Positions 38,582 to 49,865 of a stretch of 64,000 bases of DNA are shown here, one piece after another. A program made the position numbers and the translations under genes. The stretch comes from Pterois miles. Lineage: Eukaryota; Chordata; Actinopteri; Perciformes; Scorpaenidae. The stretch covers positions 20,776,001-20,840,000 of the forward strand of contig CAMQGK010000299.1 of the NCBI GenBank assembly GCA_947000775.1. Direction: 5' to 3'. Positions within the stretch are counted from its first letter, which is position 1. Every line of letters starts with the position of its first letter. The notes under the pieces are model-generated. The model did not search any database. It saw only the letters and a list, made by a program, of their open reading frames with translations, and was not told the DNA's origin.

Positions 38582-38599
38582 TGTACATATCTGTAAATA
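38582..38599 (+). promoter_or_regulatory. Two adjacent Pumilio response elements in the 3' UTR
   Basis: TGTACATA (38582-38589) and TGTAAATA (38592-38599) both fit the Pumilio site UGUANAUA exactly and are two bases apart. PUM proteins usually repress or destabilise bound mRNAs and are active in neurons, which suits a synaptic receptor message. The match is seen directly. Function is inference. Confidence 0.55.
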
Positions 38600-38803
38600 C
38601 CAAGAGAACGAAGTGAGGTTAAAGTGTATTTTGAATATTCTCAATTTTTTGAAGTTGAGTTATAAAAAACAAACAAAACGAGATAAAAAATATCTATATA
38701 TACATTGATGAAAAAGTTATGACTGTTTGAATGGCTTTGTAAATTTTGTTCAATATGAAACAATGACGCGAAATTCATTGTGATTGTTTTCTAAAGTGCC
38801 GAA

Positions 38804-38809
38804 ATTAAA
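38804..38809 (+). promoter_or_regulatory. Alternative poly(A) signal ATTAAA
   Basis: The ATTAAA hexamer lies about 460 bp after the stop codon. It is a weaker candidate than the one at 38977 but could give a shorter 3' UTR that still keeps the Pumilio sites. Confidence 0.3.
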
Positions 38810-38976
38810 CGATGTCTCTCCACAACTCATCGATGTAAACGACTACCCATGATGCACCGCTGTAGGGACATTTTAGTGTTGGACACCTACTGTTATGCAC
38901 CTCTGTACCAACCCTATATATATCTTCAGCATCGGATGGAAATTATCACTAGTTTCTTTTTTTGGTTTTCATTTGT

Positions 38977-38982
38977 ATTAAA
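38977..38982 (+). promoter_or_regulatory. Likely grid1 poly(A) signal ATTAAA
   Basis: The ATTAAA hexamer is followed by an AT-rich stretch, and GT/G-rich sequence starts about 60 bp on (tttatcgtgggggggg). No AATAAA was noticed between the stop codon and 39500, so this is the best candidate for the main 3' end. Confidence 0.45.
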
Positions 38983-39005
38983 TATATAATACACTTTTTT
39001 TTAAT

Positions 39006-39534
39006 GAGAAGTCTACATTCATTTTCTTACGTTGACTGTAAATGGTTTATCGTGGGGGGGGGGCAAGTGGATTTTTATCTGGTTCATATTTGACACACGG
39101 CGGAGTGGTTGGTTTTTATAGTACCTTTTTATTTGGCATCAGGACTGTCCAGGTGAGGACTGAGATGGAGGACGGACAGACCGGTGGGCTGCGATCACAC
39201 CGACTGGCGGGAAAATGTCGACTTTATCTGCTGGGTTCCAATACTGATAATTACTCACGCAAGACTGGAGTCCTTCGGGAATATAAAACACTGTACATCT
39301 TTGTCCAACAATAATTAGTACTCTTTGAGTGTTTTAGTTTTATTAACCCTGCCCAAGTCTGTAGTCCGAAGGCTGTGCCGAATGCGACCAGTATCTGTTT
39401 AGTATGCTGGGTTTGCAGTGTTTAGACCAACACACCCACCGAGCAGGATGGTTGGGTATCACGAACCGGTTCTGAATCAAGAGTCCATCCAAATTTAAAA
39501 GAGAGACGTGGCTCTAAAGATGGCAACGTAGGTC
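39006..39534. other. Sequence downstream of grid1, nothing recognised
   Basis: There is a short G-run near 39052-39063 and otherwise unassigned sequence. A 90-codon frame at 39042-39314 has no recognisable features. Confidence 0.45.
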
Positions 39535-39640
39535 CGTCAGCTGATCCTCCGACTTTGGTTGAAGCTGAAAAATTTAAGCAACTAGCGGACGGATCGCAAT
39601 GAAAATGGGTACGAAGATTCTCGACTGGCGAGTTTTCCTC
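39535..39640. repeat. Dispersed teleost repeat fragment
   Basis: The phrases 'gactttggttgaagctgaaa', 'agcaactagcggacggatcg' and 'caatgaaaatgggtacgaag' are typical of a high-copy fish repeat, the 5' portion of the family seen at 31925-32180. Recognition is from memory. Confidence 0.45.
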
Positions 39641-39739
39641 TAGCTAGATCAAAATATGCTCATACAACGGTCCGTATCATAGCTTACAAAAAGTTCTGCC
39701 TCATTTCCTGTGCTTTTTCCCACAAATGTCCAGCAATGT

Positions 39740-39850
39740 GTCACTTCCCATTCTTTTCAAAATAAACTTCCGTCTTCACATGAAACTACTTGGTTAGGTT
39801 TAGGAAGAGATCGTGGTTTGGGTTACAGTAACTGTGGTAATGGCGTAAAT
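39740..39850. repeat. Dispersed repeat, copy 1 (...ggttaggtttaggaag...)
   Basis: 'ttcaaaataaacttc' is followed by 'ggttaggtttaggaagag' and 'gtggtttgggttacagtaac'. Related copies lie at about 55430-55530, 63000-63095 and, more distantly, within 41165-41495. The spread of copies in one window shows a mobile family; I cannot name it. Confidence 0.55.
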
Positions 39851-41164
39851 ACCTGACCTCCTTCGTAAGTATAGCTACAAAGGTACGAAGCTAAGAACAG
39901 CCTGAGCTGGTTTACCAACTACGACTGTTGAGGATGAAAAACTAAGTTTGGATGCCAATTTTCATCAGTTTTACAGTTTGGTTTTCTCTGAATTGAACTT
40001 TCCAGCCTCAGAGAGCCAACAGCTAATTCTGCTGTTTGATTCCTGGAGCCAAAATGCATCGACTAATGTTGTAGTACTGCCTACTGTGTGATACATCTCA
40101 GTACTCCTGTCGGTACTACAGGTACAGTGGGCGGTGTGAACGCAGCTCGACAGTGTCTGACCTTTTCGTTTGTTATATTTAACCTGAAGAGAAAAAACTG
40201 TGTAGAAAGAACTATCAGCTATATAGATACGTCTTTACTTTTTATACTAGAGAATTTAATGTCAAACACTTGTATACAGGTTTCCTCCTGCAAAGCAGTG
40301 CAGTTATTTTAGTGGGAACGAGTGACTGAGCGATAGAGAGGCCTCATATTCCCACAAGTCATTCCTAATGAGATCCATTATCACCTGCAGGGATGACAGA
40401 GGGCGTCGTTATCTAAAGTGCAATCAGAGGCTCATGACGCTGGAGAATCTGCAGGTACATATCTCAGCTGCTGGTAATATAGAGGGGTCGCATTATGTTC
40501 GCCAAGTCCTGGATGCTCTTTATTTACTGAACACTGTACGATGACGGACCTGTATGGGAACTGTTTGAAGACGAAATATAAAACCACACGCTTCACCCCT
40601 CCCTTTGTTTCTGCTTTCATAAGTGCAATTAATGTGCATTTATGGGCCTAATGGGTTTTGACTTTGTTTCCGTTGGCTGTTTGGAGGCGTGATCACACAC
40701 AGTAGAGTCAGCCAGACTGAAGCAGAGCAGCTCGCTGCTGTCTAAAGGTTTCTACTCCAAAAAGATCCACAAGTTTACGTCTGCAGGGGAAACGGTAGAC
40801 GGGACGCTAAGTCGTACTGTGTAGTACTGTGTAGTACTGTGAGGGGACACCGATGATCCCGTAGAAGGTCAACCAAACAGTGAACTGCCAATGCATAACT
40901 GACTTTGTCCCAAATGACATCTACTGAATTCTTACGACTCTATTCTCCACAATATAAACAAAATATTTATATCATCAGACAACAACGTCAATGTTGGACG
41001 ATTCTGGATTACGCTCAATGAAGGTTTTTATGGCTAATATCAACATTTTTAAAAACGGTCTAGAATATCTATACGGTACATGTCAACGACAGTAAAGTCA
41101 AGGTCGGATAAAGATCGTTATATTTAGGGATGTTTTAGCCCTGCTGTCGGGATCACTTCCTGAT
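39851..41164. other. Intergenic sequence without a recognised gene
   Basis: Open frames are short and unconvincing. The part 40320-40700 (around 'cattcctaatgagatccatt' and 'gtgcaattaatgtgcattta') looks like unique, possibly conserved non-coding sequence. A tiny tandem of 'gtactgtgta' occurs near 40815-40840. Confidence 0.35.
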
Positions 41165-41495
41165 TCGGTCACATGGCCACATTTCCAACCCGATCTCACG
41201 GGAAGGCGAATGAACGCCACGACACTACACGGACGCTGCGTGTCACGAGAACGCATTTTAGTCATTTTTACACCTCTTTTTGTGTGTTGCAAAAAACAAG
41301 GTTATATTCAGGCAACAAAACCACTTCGTCAGGTTTAAGAAAAACGTCGTTGGGCTTAAAGTAAGTACGCAAATTAAGTAAAATACGTACGGAAATAACG
41401 TAACAGTAGCACAGAAAAAAAGTGTCACTAACTTCAACATAACTCTAAAGTTTGGGCTAAACACCAGTCTCCTGTTTGAGTCCTGTGTTTATTGG
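41165..41495. repeat. Dispersed teleost repeat ('cacgacactacacggacgct' family)
   Basis: The stretch 'gaacgccacgacactacacg', 'cgcattttagtcatttttac', 'ttcaggcaacaaaaccactt' and 'taacttcaacataactctaa' matches a common fish interspersed repeat from memory. Its central 'cttcgtcaggtttaagaaaa' is related to the repeat at 39740-39850. Confidence 0.5.
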
Positions 41496-41569
41496 ACCCT
41501 TTGTTTGTTGAATACTCAATTCTGATTGGTCAATATTGATTTCTTGGGTAAATAGTTGTGTAATAAGCA

Positions 41570-41654
41570 GGATAATGTACAGCTAGCAGGTCAGTGTTGT
41601 GAGATAAACCCCTTCAGGCTTCACCATATCACCCCGTCTAGCTGTACATTATCC
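41570..41654. repeat. Short perfect inverted repeat, MITE-like hairpin
   Basis: GGATAATGTACAGCTA (41570-41585) and its exact reverse complement TAGCTGTACATTATCC (41639-41654) flank a 53-bp loop. This resembles a small palindromic MITE family of fishes that begins 'gtgtaataagcaggataatg'. Flanking 'taataagca' and 'tttattta' extend the arms imperfectly. Confidence 0.7.
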
Positions 41655-42804
41655 TTTATTTATTCTACATCAGGTTCGTTTCAGTCAATGTGCACATACG
41701 AACGACACGCCAAAAGCAAAAACGCTGTTCTTATTGTATTTGTATTTGACTTGTACTCGAATTATCGTGCAGTTCATACGCCATTTAGTGGGATCGGGCT
41801 TGCATTTCCTAAACAAGAACAAAACATTTTAAATTCAAGTATTGCCACAGACCTGCTCCATTCACCAGTTTCACGACCGTTACACAAAGGCCACATCACT
41901 TCCTGCAGTAGCACCAATCAGTGGGCAGAGCTCATTAGCCTGAACTGTCCACTACGGACTGATTGGTAATAATGGATACTGCACTGTTTTGAAAAAGATA
42001 AAATCAGTTCAGCCTGTTGATTGTCGGACCAATATACTTCTTCTGGTGCTTTAAATCTGGGAAAAGGTTTGATGTGGATACAGATGTTGAACATGTGATC
42101 TTTTGTTGACTGTCGCAGAAGTTAACACAACTGAATTTTGTCTGTTCAGAAAATCCTGAATATATGAAATATCTGCCAAAGGCGGTGAACGGCTAATGTT
42201 CAGTTCCTGTGTGACTACAGATCCTCCGATTAGATCAAATAAACTCAACCATGTGTTTCATTGTGTCTGGAAATGGACTCTGACCACACGTCGGAGGGTT
42301 TTTAGTGTCATCGGCTCATCTGAACAGACTCCACGTGGATGTTTTCTAACTGTGGCAGTAGTCGCTCTTGTGAACCAACTTGCTTTTCACACTGTGCTCC
42401 ACAACACGACGGACGGACTGTGAGGTCGTCTGATTGGTCAGCGGACAGGAAGTGAACAGGAAGCGTGCGAGCCGGGGCGGCCTCATGTGTCACCCCTTTA
42501 CTCTGAAACTCCAGCGCCCCGTCAGATCACAAAAACATGAACTGTCAAAGCATATAGTCTGTCACAGTCCATCTAAGGGAGACCCTTATTTTATTTATGA
42601 ATATGCTGCTTGGAGTTTCTTAATCTTTAATAAAGAAATATGGTTTACAGATGTGTATCTGATGTTGTGTCAATACCAGCAGCTTGCTGTTGTAGTTCTA
42701 GCTGAGATGTGCTTAAATTATGGTGCAGGCTTTTCCTGGTTCAAAATGAGGCGGATGTGGTACCATCCAGGACTCTCTGAGACTGTCTGGGACCTCAGAC
42801 CCTG
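41655..42804. other. Intergenic sequence without a recognised gene
   Basis: Open frames reach 137 codons (41556-41969), but composition and peptide content give no sign of coding. No repeat was named. Confidence 0.4.
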
Positions 42805-43650
42805 CAGGGCAAGGGGGTCAAACTCAGCTTCACCCCGGCCACAGCAGCATCGTGGTTCCCCTCAAAGGGCCGGTGGTAATTCTAAGACTATATTTTTAGA
42901 TATTTTAGTAATAATTTATTTAATAACTAGCTCTAAAAGCAGAAGTCTAGGAAAAATAATTGCCAGCAGAAATATTGTACAATTTATTTAAAAAATGAGC
43001 TCAGTAACAAAAACACATGCTGGTGCATCAATATATCTGCAGCACGTAGACACACTCATCCATCAGAGATCAAAATAACTCTCTAGTGAATAATAAAGGT
43101 CTTTTTATACCATCACACAAATATTATCAAACCCAGTTTATTCCATTAGCTTAGTGTAACTTTGTGGTGGGAGTTGAGAGGGGCAGAACTCTAGTCCAAC
43201 AGATCAATGAGCTCTGATCTAACGTTCAGTCTGTGGCGTATAAACTGATCAACAGCTGATCAGCTGAGATCATGTGGTAGATGACAGTGGTGTGACAGTG
43301 TTTTACTGCCTCGTAGTAAAGAAGACATACCGGCTGGTCTCCATCAACCACTAACATGGTTAGTCTCTTTCTGTCCTTCCCTCTGCTCCAACTCTGCTTT
43401 TCTGGGACATTTTGGTTCTGTTCAGATTATTTTATGACCCGTCACTCAGCTAGAGCGCCGCTGCTGGAAACCGCTGATACTGAGACGCTTCAGAGCTCTT
43501 GTAACAAAATGGAGATGCATTGTGGGACATGTAGTTGAAGGACACTGTACTTCTGTAAAACAGCACAGAATTGGATGATCAGCATAATATATTCGTTTCA
43601 AGTCCTCACGGGCCACATAAAAGGAGGTGCCGGGCCTAATTTGGCAGTGA
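42805..43650. mobile_element. Probable hAT-like MITE remnants
   Basis: The left piece at ~42805-42890 reads 'aagggggtcaaactcagctt', then 'ccacagcagcatcgtgg' and 'cctcaaagggccggtgg'. The right piece at ~43600-43650 reads 'gtcctcacgggccacata' and 'ggtgccgggcctaatttggc'. These recall the two ends of widespread vertebrate hAT-type MITEs beginning CAGGGGTGTCAAACTCA. The middle is diverged and the ends are poor, so this may be two separate fragments. A 185-codon frame at 42434-42991 runs into the left piece and is not considered a gene. Confidence 0.35.
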
Positions 43651-44819
43651 CTCAAAAAATTGCCACGAATTGCAAAAAATGGAAAGTATTTTTGACAACC
43701 AAACTCCATTTGAAAAAATGGCATTTAAACATTTAAAAGTGTATTTCTAAAGAGAGTTTTGGGGTTTACCTGTTAAAGTCAGTGCAGTTAAGGTACTTTG
43801 TGTTATTATAAATGCAGCTTGAGACAAACATTCAGACATAAAGCTGTTACCCAGAGAAACCAACAGCAGTATATACGTTGTATATGACACAAGGTTTTCC
43901 ACAGAGAGCAAGCAGAAGCCACGATCAATTATTGATTCCACATCAGCCGTAAAGACGAGATGTACAGCGAATACCAAAAGTCTTCTCAGCATTTCACCTG
44001 TTCTAGTTTATTGCCTTGAGGCCTGAAGAGAAAATCCATTCAAGTGACTTACTCTTAAAAGAAAAAAGAATAAAAAATTCATTTGGATCCTGGAGAATCG
44101 ATGTGAAACCAGACGGCTGCCTGGTTGCTGAGTGTGCAATCACTCTAGTTAACGCTCAGCAGAAACCTTTGCTTTGATAGCAGCAGGACGTCGGCTTAGA
44201 TAAGTGTCTAGAAGAAATAACTCGCTCTTCTTTGCAGAGTTTAGATCCAAAATTCTGCCTAAACTCTTCATTTAAGTTAAAAGTGTCAAAAATATATAAT
44301 GACGCTGGTTTAGTGTTGAAAGGGAAGCGTGGACCTGGAGACATCACCTCCTCAGCGTCTATCAGAAACCAATCTGACGACGACGTTCTCCGTCCTCTCC
44401 CATACTTAAATCTGATGGATGCACATAAACTTATTATCAGACAGCAGCTTCGTCTCATGTAAGGATTTTCTATTTTGTTTTTACATCAATAACTGAATAT
44501 TTTGTGAGTTTTGGACAGATGGTCAGACAAAATCAGATATCTGAAGATGTTGCCTTGAACTCTACAAAATATTGTACGAAAAAAATTAAATGACGGCTTA
44601 ATAATTAACTTGAAAAATATTCAGCACATAAATTTGAAAGACTTTCATTAATTGCAGACCTACTATGAAGTATCACTGTTTCAAGCTTCACACAAATGTG
44701 ATCAGCTACACAATGCTGCACTGAAACAAGAGGAAACAATTCAGTTCCCAAAAAAACATGTTTCACTGAGATCAAGAAATCTGGGAAAATGATAAAACTC
44801 TAAAATGCAGTGGAGATGA
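43651..44819. other. Intergenic sequence without a recognised gene
   Basis: AT-rich sequence with short open frames on both strands (60-100 codons). None has a recognisable motif. Confidence 0.45.
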
Positions 44820-45345
44820 ACGGGAAGAGAAAGAGAGGCTGCAGACCCATTTTTCTGCTGAAGAACCCGACAGATTTCGAAGCCTGGCGGTAACTACGTT
44901 AGTAAGCCATTTGTGAAAATAAGCTCTGGCCATCACCATCTGAGATTTTGGCCGTCGCCATACTGGGACAGTTGAACGCTGAAGATTTTAAGGCGACCAA
45001 AATGTTACAATCAGCTTTGATAAAGTGAAAACACACTGTGAAAGGGTTAAAGTTAGATTAGTTAACGACAACTTCCAGACTGGAAAACACCTGTCAATCA
45101 GCAGGTAGCCCCGCCCTACAGCCCCCCTGCTTCCTGGTCTATCTGACTCTAAATGGACCATAATCCACTAAATGATCATCCTGCTGTATTGATGAAGACT
45201 GAAACTAGAGACTGAGACCAGAAACTGGTGTTTCCAGTGTTTACTGAGGTAATCAATCAGAGAGGAGGATCATTTTCTAGAGACTCTATAGACCCAGAGG
45301 AGTCGCCCCCTGCTGGCTGGCAGAGAGAATACAGGTTTAAGACGT
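44820..45345. repeat. Dispersed teleost repeat
   Basis: The phrases 'ggtgtttccagtgtttactg' and 'cccagaggagtcgccccctg' followed by 'ctggctggcagagagaatac' match a common fish interspersed repeat from memory. The upstream part (44820-45150) may belong to the same insertion. Ends are unclear. Confidence 0.4.
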
Positions 45346-46787
45346 CGCCCGCTGGAGTAATATGAGGTGATGTTGTAAATATTGTGTACACCTGGTTTAT
45401 TGTGTACTGTGGAATCACACCGTCACTCCAGTACAGGCAGTGCTCACTGAGCCAGAGACAGTGTGTCCTGTCTGGGGGAGGACATGAAGCCTTTCACAGT
45501 TTCCTCGTCTCTGCTGCAACCTGCCATCAGTGCGCCTGGCAGAAAACATCCTCTGCTCTGTCAATTAGGGGGAAGATTTAGTCTGACGCACCGGGAGGAG
45601 GATTTAAACCGACACACGGGGCCGTGCAGGATGTCGGCTGTCCTCTGGCTTTAACCTCATCCACACCATGTTTCGCTGTCACCACTCTGCCTGCCGGGCT
45701 GCAGATCCGGCGGGACGGCTGACTAAATGGCTCCACAGCCGCCTGCTTTGCGGACAGACTGGTGAGCCAGCCGAGAAAATATCTGATTGGTTAGCTGGCG
45801 AGGTGGTTGGTTGGCGTAGTGACTGCCGGCCGACGCGAGAGCTCAGAGATGTCTTCGGATGGACTAAATGTCAGGTGGAGACACTAGAGTGTCCAAAAGA
45901 CAAATCAAGAGGGAAGCAATACAAGCTGCACAGACTTCCTCTCGCCTCCTCGCTATTTCATCGCCGATTACAATCCTTTTGTTCCCCTGTTGCAAACCCC
46001 TGCTAAAGTATACATGGATTATCTGCTTTCCTGGTGCTTCTTAACTTTTAGCCCTTAGAGCTGTTGGTACTTTACAGTATATGACACGTTCCTCTTCCTC
46101 CTCCCTGCTGTTAAGTTGTGCCGACTGGATAAAACACCTCATTACTCACTTTACTTCCAGCAGCTGGAGGAAATAAAAGCCAAAGGGAGTGTGAGAGTCC
46201 AGTTGTGCCGGACAGTTATGGGCCGTTATATGGCTACAGGCTGAGCCGCTGTCACACGGCGGGATGGGTCAGCGTCTGTAAATCAAACGGCGGACAGCGT
46301 GAAGCCACGGGCTTGTTTTAACGTAGCAGAGCTGCGCACATGAAATAGCGAGCGGGCGACTCTGAAGGCACACAGGCATGAAATGGAGGCAAGAATATCG
46401 CCATAAATATGCAGATTCACTAAAAGTGCTGCAAGATCCTGCCATCAATGCTTTCAATGCACTTACTGAAGATATGAAGCCCAGGAGGACACATTAAACC
46501 TGCTCAGAGCTCTAATAAAGTTCGCAGCATGTTTTCTATTAGCCCTAATCATGTATTATCAGGAGATGTGAGCCACGGAGCCTAGCTCAGTTTTTCTGAA
46601 AGATAAATCCCTAACGAAGTTTGAACCACCCAGAAGGTGGTTTAACAACTTCCTGTAGTTTAGTCTGCAGGAGGAGACTAAACCCCCAATCTCACTCACA
46701 AAGCTAAAAACAGCAAAACAAAAAATAGCTTATATTTTCAAAACCTCGTGCGTCGTGAGTTTGCTTCTTCCTGGCACACTTGACATT
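45346..46787. other. Intergenic sequence without a recognised gene
   Basis: Open frames reach 112 codons at 45668-46006, with no recognisable domain. The part 46320-46560 has the look of non-repetitive, possibly conserved non-coding DNA. Confidence 0.35.
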
Positions 46788-47070
46788 GGCGGCGGCAGTA
46801 GCTCAGTCTGTAGGGAGTTGGCTTGGGAACCGGAGGGTCACCGGTTCAAGTCCCGACATGGACCAAGAACTGAGTGTGAACTGGTAGCTGGAGAGGTCCC
46901 AGTTTACCTCTTGGGCACTGCCGAGGTGCCCCTGAGCAAGGCACCAAACCCCCAACTGCTCGGGGCGCTTGTCAGGAGCAGCCCCCTCACTCTGACATCT
47001 CTCCATTGATGCATGTCTATGGGTCCTGCATGTACCGTGTATAAGTTAACAACAGAGTGTAAAAACTGAA
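46788..47070 (+). mobile_element. tRNA-derived SINE, copy 1 (3' tail lost)
   Basis: A tRNA-like head carries a box A-like stretch TAGCTCAGTCTGTAGGG (46799-46815) and a perfect box B GGTTCAAGTCC (46843-46853). The body includes 'cttgggcactgccgaggtgc' and 'gagcaaggcaccaaaccccc', shared almost base for base with the copy at 58729. The LINE-like tail (…gggactaataaagg) seen in that copy is missing here. Family name not assigned. Confidence 0.85.
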
Positions 47071-48383
47071 TGTGAACTGTAAAGCTGTGAGCTCAGTTTG
47101 CAAAAATCATGTCTGTATTCAAAGACAACAACTAGAACGTCGCTGTGAGAGAAAACCTGCAGAAAGATCCAGAAAGCTGTCTGGAGACGAGAAGGAGAGG
47201 ACAGCCGAGGGGCTGCTGGCTGAGATACTACAGCTGAGAGGAACCACAGGAGGAGAGGGAAGGGTTAATGTTAAAGTAAATGTTAAATGGAAGGGTTAAT
47301 GTTAAGGTAAAGGTTAAATGGAAGGGTTAATGTTAAGGTAAATGTCTCTGTGATGTGTGTTTTATTATAAAACATGACACACTGGATGCAAAGCCTCTCA
47401 TAAAGGCAAAGATTTGACATGTGGAACTGAAATATTAAGAACAAAATGAATTTAAATGTTACTGCTCTGACCAGAAAACACGGTTTATCAGTACGCGGTG
47501 TCTGCAGTATACTGCTTGATAATTACTCTAATAACTCACTATGTTTATTGGCTATGATTTGAGGAGACGCAGAGCATATTTGCAGTTCTCTGAGCCACTT
47601 TCTGCAGTGATCGACGGCTGTTAGAGGAGCGCAGACCGTTTCGATGCTTCTTGGCTCAAACGCACACTTGGACGCCACGCTATCACTCATGCAGGAGGGG
47701 ATTTCCAACAGGGAAGAAGTGATTTCATGTTCTCACCGCCTCCGTCTCCTCCTCTTCACTCTGTTCCTGTTTTTCCTCCCTCTGTCCACATCTGAACGTC
47801 TTTCTTTCTGTCTCTCTGCATCCCTCATCATCTTTCTCTGTCTGATCCCTGCTGCTGTCTGCACACAGCTGCTGGAAAGAAAAGCTCCAGAGCAGCAAGA
47901 CGGACGGAGAGAAGAAGCAAAAGCATGAAATTCAGAGCTTAAACCCTAAAATAAATAGGTCACTTGCAGCATAAGACAGTTTAGCAGTAAAGGGAAGGTC
48001 ATGTCTTTTGGTCGTACTTCTGGGTACTACAGATGACCTGCACCAACGAAGCCTGTACGCTGTCCGATTTTAGCCCGTTTCTGACTCATTTTCGAGTCGG
48101 ACCAAACTGCATCGTTTGCCGTGCAGTGTAGAGGTGGAACCGAGGACCAATTAACTCCTCCTGACCAGCTGTCACGCAGTCGGATGAAGTTCTGGTCATC
48201 CATCCACAGGTCGATTCCCCATGGATGATGATCGGACCAAACAGTGTGATCACGTAAGCCGGAAATGATCTATTCATAGAGTGGGAATCAGAGTTACACA
48301 ACAGCACTTCTAAAATTGTACAGTATATGCTCAGCTGAAGTGGGTGTCGAGGCAGGAAACTGAGCAGTGGGATGACCTGTCCT
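47071..48383. other. Intergenic sequence without a recognised gene
   Basis: A small tandem of 'ggaagggttaatgttaa' (three copies, 47257-47345) is present. The open frames are short. The part 48100-48383 may be the 3' end of the LINE fragment that follows, but I cannot show it. Confidence 0.4.
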
Positions 48384-48960
48384 TTAGTATGTTGGTGGGG
48401 TTGGCAGGACGGCCTGATGACGCCTTTCACTCCGATGGAGCAGGAGGAGAGGGGATGCCAGTGAGCATCGTATTTGAACCCTCTCCAGATCCTCAGAGAG
48501 GCCTCTTGTCAGCCCAGCCCTGACTGGACCGGAGTACTCAAAGACTAGACGAATGAAGGTCAGGTGTATTTGTTTAAGAGCATCACAAGGGAGATCGGCT
48601 CTTTTGGCAGCACTGAAGTAACAGACTCTTGGCCGTGTTTTTGACAGCATATATTCATGACAGACCAGATGATATCTGAACGCAGAGCAGTTTAAAGGAC
48701 TCTACGGCTGTTTTGACTAGAAACAGTCAGAGATGGAGGAGAGGGGATGCTGTCCTCTCTCCCGACACTGATCACCATATCCATAGTCATAGGAGTCAGA
48801 CCAGGTAGAGACCCCATCAGGATGAGGTCATGTAAGGTCATCTGCATACTTCACAGGGATAACAGGGAGGATATGAATCCAGGCTGTTGATGTAAATAAT
48901 AAAGAGAAAAGGGTCAAAAGCCCCTGATGGGGACATTAAAGTTTTTGGTTTTACAGGAAG
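48384..48960 (-). pseudogene. Non-LTR retrotransposon (CR1/L2/Rex-like) reverse-transcriptase fragment
   Basis: On the minus strand a frame near 48850-48935 reads CPHQGLLTLFSLLF and leads into VKYADDLT (48834-48854). These correspond to motif B (xPQG) and the catalytic YADD of LINE reverse transcriptases, at the expected spacing of under 30 residues. A stop follows. Further along, 48384-48650 encodes IHLTFIRLVFEYSGPVRAGL and then LSEDLERVQ, the well-known region C-terminal of the polymerase in CR1/L2/Rex-type elements. The distance between YADD and this block is shorter than usual, so there is an internal deletion. Stops and frame changes show it is dead. Confidence 0.75.
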
Positions 48961-49764
48961 ACAAGTGTCTAAAGATCACTGTTAATCATGTTGGCTGCTG
49001 GTCAACACCTGTATGCCTCCTGTAAGTGACTTCTTAGTACAGATTTAATGTGTTTTATGACTGGCGTGTCTGACAGCGGAGCTCCAGGGCCTGATGTTCA
49101 ATCACCGACTGCTGCAGACTCGGATGTGACCTACAGGTTATAATGGAGCACCTGACTTTTATGTCAAACTGCTTCAAAGTGACATTTATATCACATTGCA
49201 GCATTTGTCGCAGTACCATATTGACCCGGACGGCCTCTGAAAGCGCTTCATTTGTAACCCGCTTTAGAGTAACCGGCTGCTGGGAGAGACCTTTCCTGAA
49301 CCACCGATTCTTTTCATTGATTGTAAAAGGTGTTATTGTTGTGCCCAATCAGAGGGTACACGAGGTGCCTCAAAACTTGCAACAGAAAAATAGTCAAAGC
49401 CAAAAATGTGTAAAAACCACAGGTGAGATCGATGTAGCTGCAATTATTGGTTGTTCAAAAAACAAAAGCTCTGAAGTTATTTTGATAATCATTCAATGCC
49501 ACTGGGTTCCAGCTTTGTGGAGATTTGCTGTTTCTCTGAATATCTTTGGTCTGTCTGTTAGACAAGACAAGACCCACGTAGGGACTTCACGAGATCCGAT
49601 TCTTCAGAAACATGCCGATGCCGAAGTGCTGAAAATGTGACGATACAGTACAGCAGGTACAGAGGATCAGGAAGTGAGACATAATGGCGTCGCGGGGACG
49701 ATAGAAAATGTGTTTGGGATGCAGTCAACTCACTATCACCACATCCAGGTGACCCACCCTGTTT
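48961..49764. other. Intergenic sequence without a recognised gene
   Basis: A 165-codon frame at 49143-49640 overlaps an opposite-strand frame and has no recognisable domain. No repeat was named. Confidence 0.4.
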
Positions 49765-49804
49765 CCATCCATCCGTCCGTCCATCCGTCCATCCATCCAT
49801 CCGT

Positions 49805-49838
<34 letters not shown>

Positions 49839-49865
49839 GTCCATCCATCCATCCATCCATCCATC
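49765..49865. repeat. Tetranucleotide array (CCAT/CCGT)n
   Basis: About 25 tandem CCAT units with interspersed CCGT variants, followed by CCATCTATACAT. Because 4 is not a multiple of 3, open frames occur across it on both strands. None is a gene. Confidence 0.95.

Larger units (their letters stand above)
38349..39005 (+). other. grid1 3' untranslated region
   Basis: This AT-rich sequence follows the TAG, with A-rich tracts (38460-38470, 38537-38552) and the regulatory sites listed separately. The 3' limit is inferred from the ATTAAA at 38977 plus a usual 10-30 nt. Real ends may differ, and longer isoforms are possible. Confidence 0.6.

Noticed and set aside
42434..42991. 185-codon + strand frame
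   Set aside because: Part of it is a hAT-like MITE end, the rest has no recognisable domain, and no splice or promoter context was seen.
46788..46865. Functional tRNA gene
   Set aside because: It has the box A and B motifs but cannot fold as a full tRNA, continues into a SINE body, and has a second copy at 58729.
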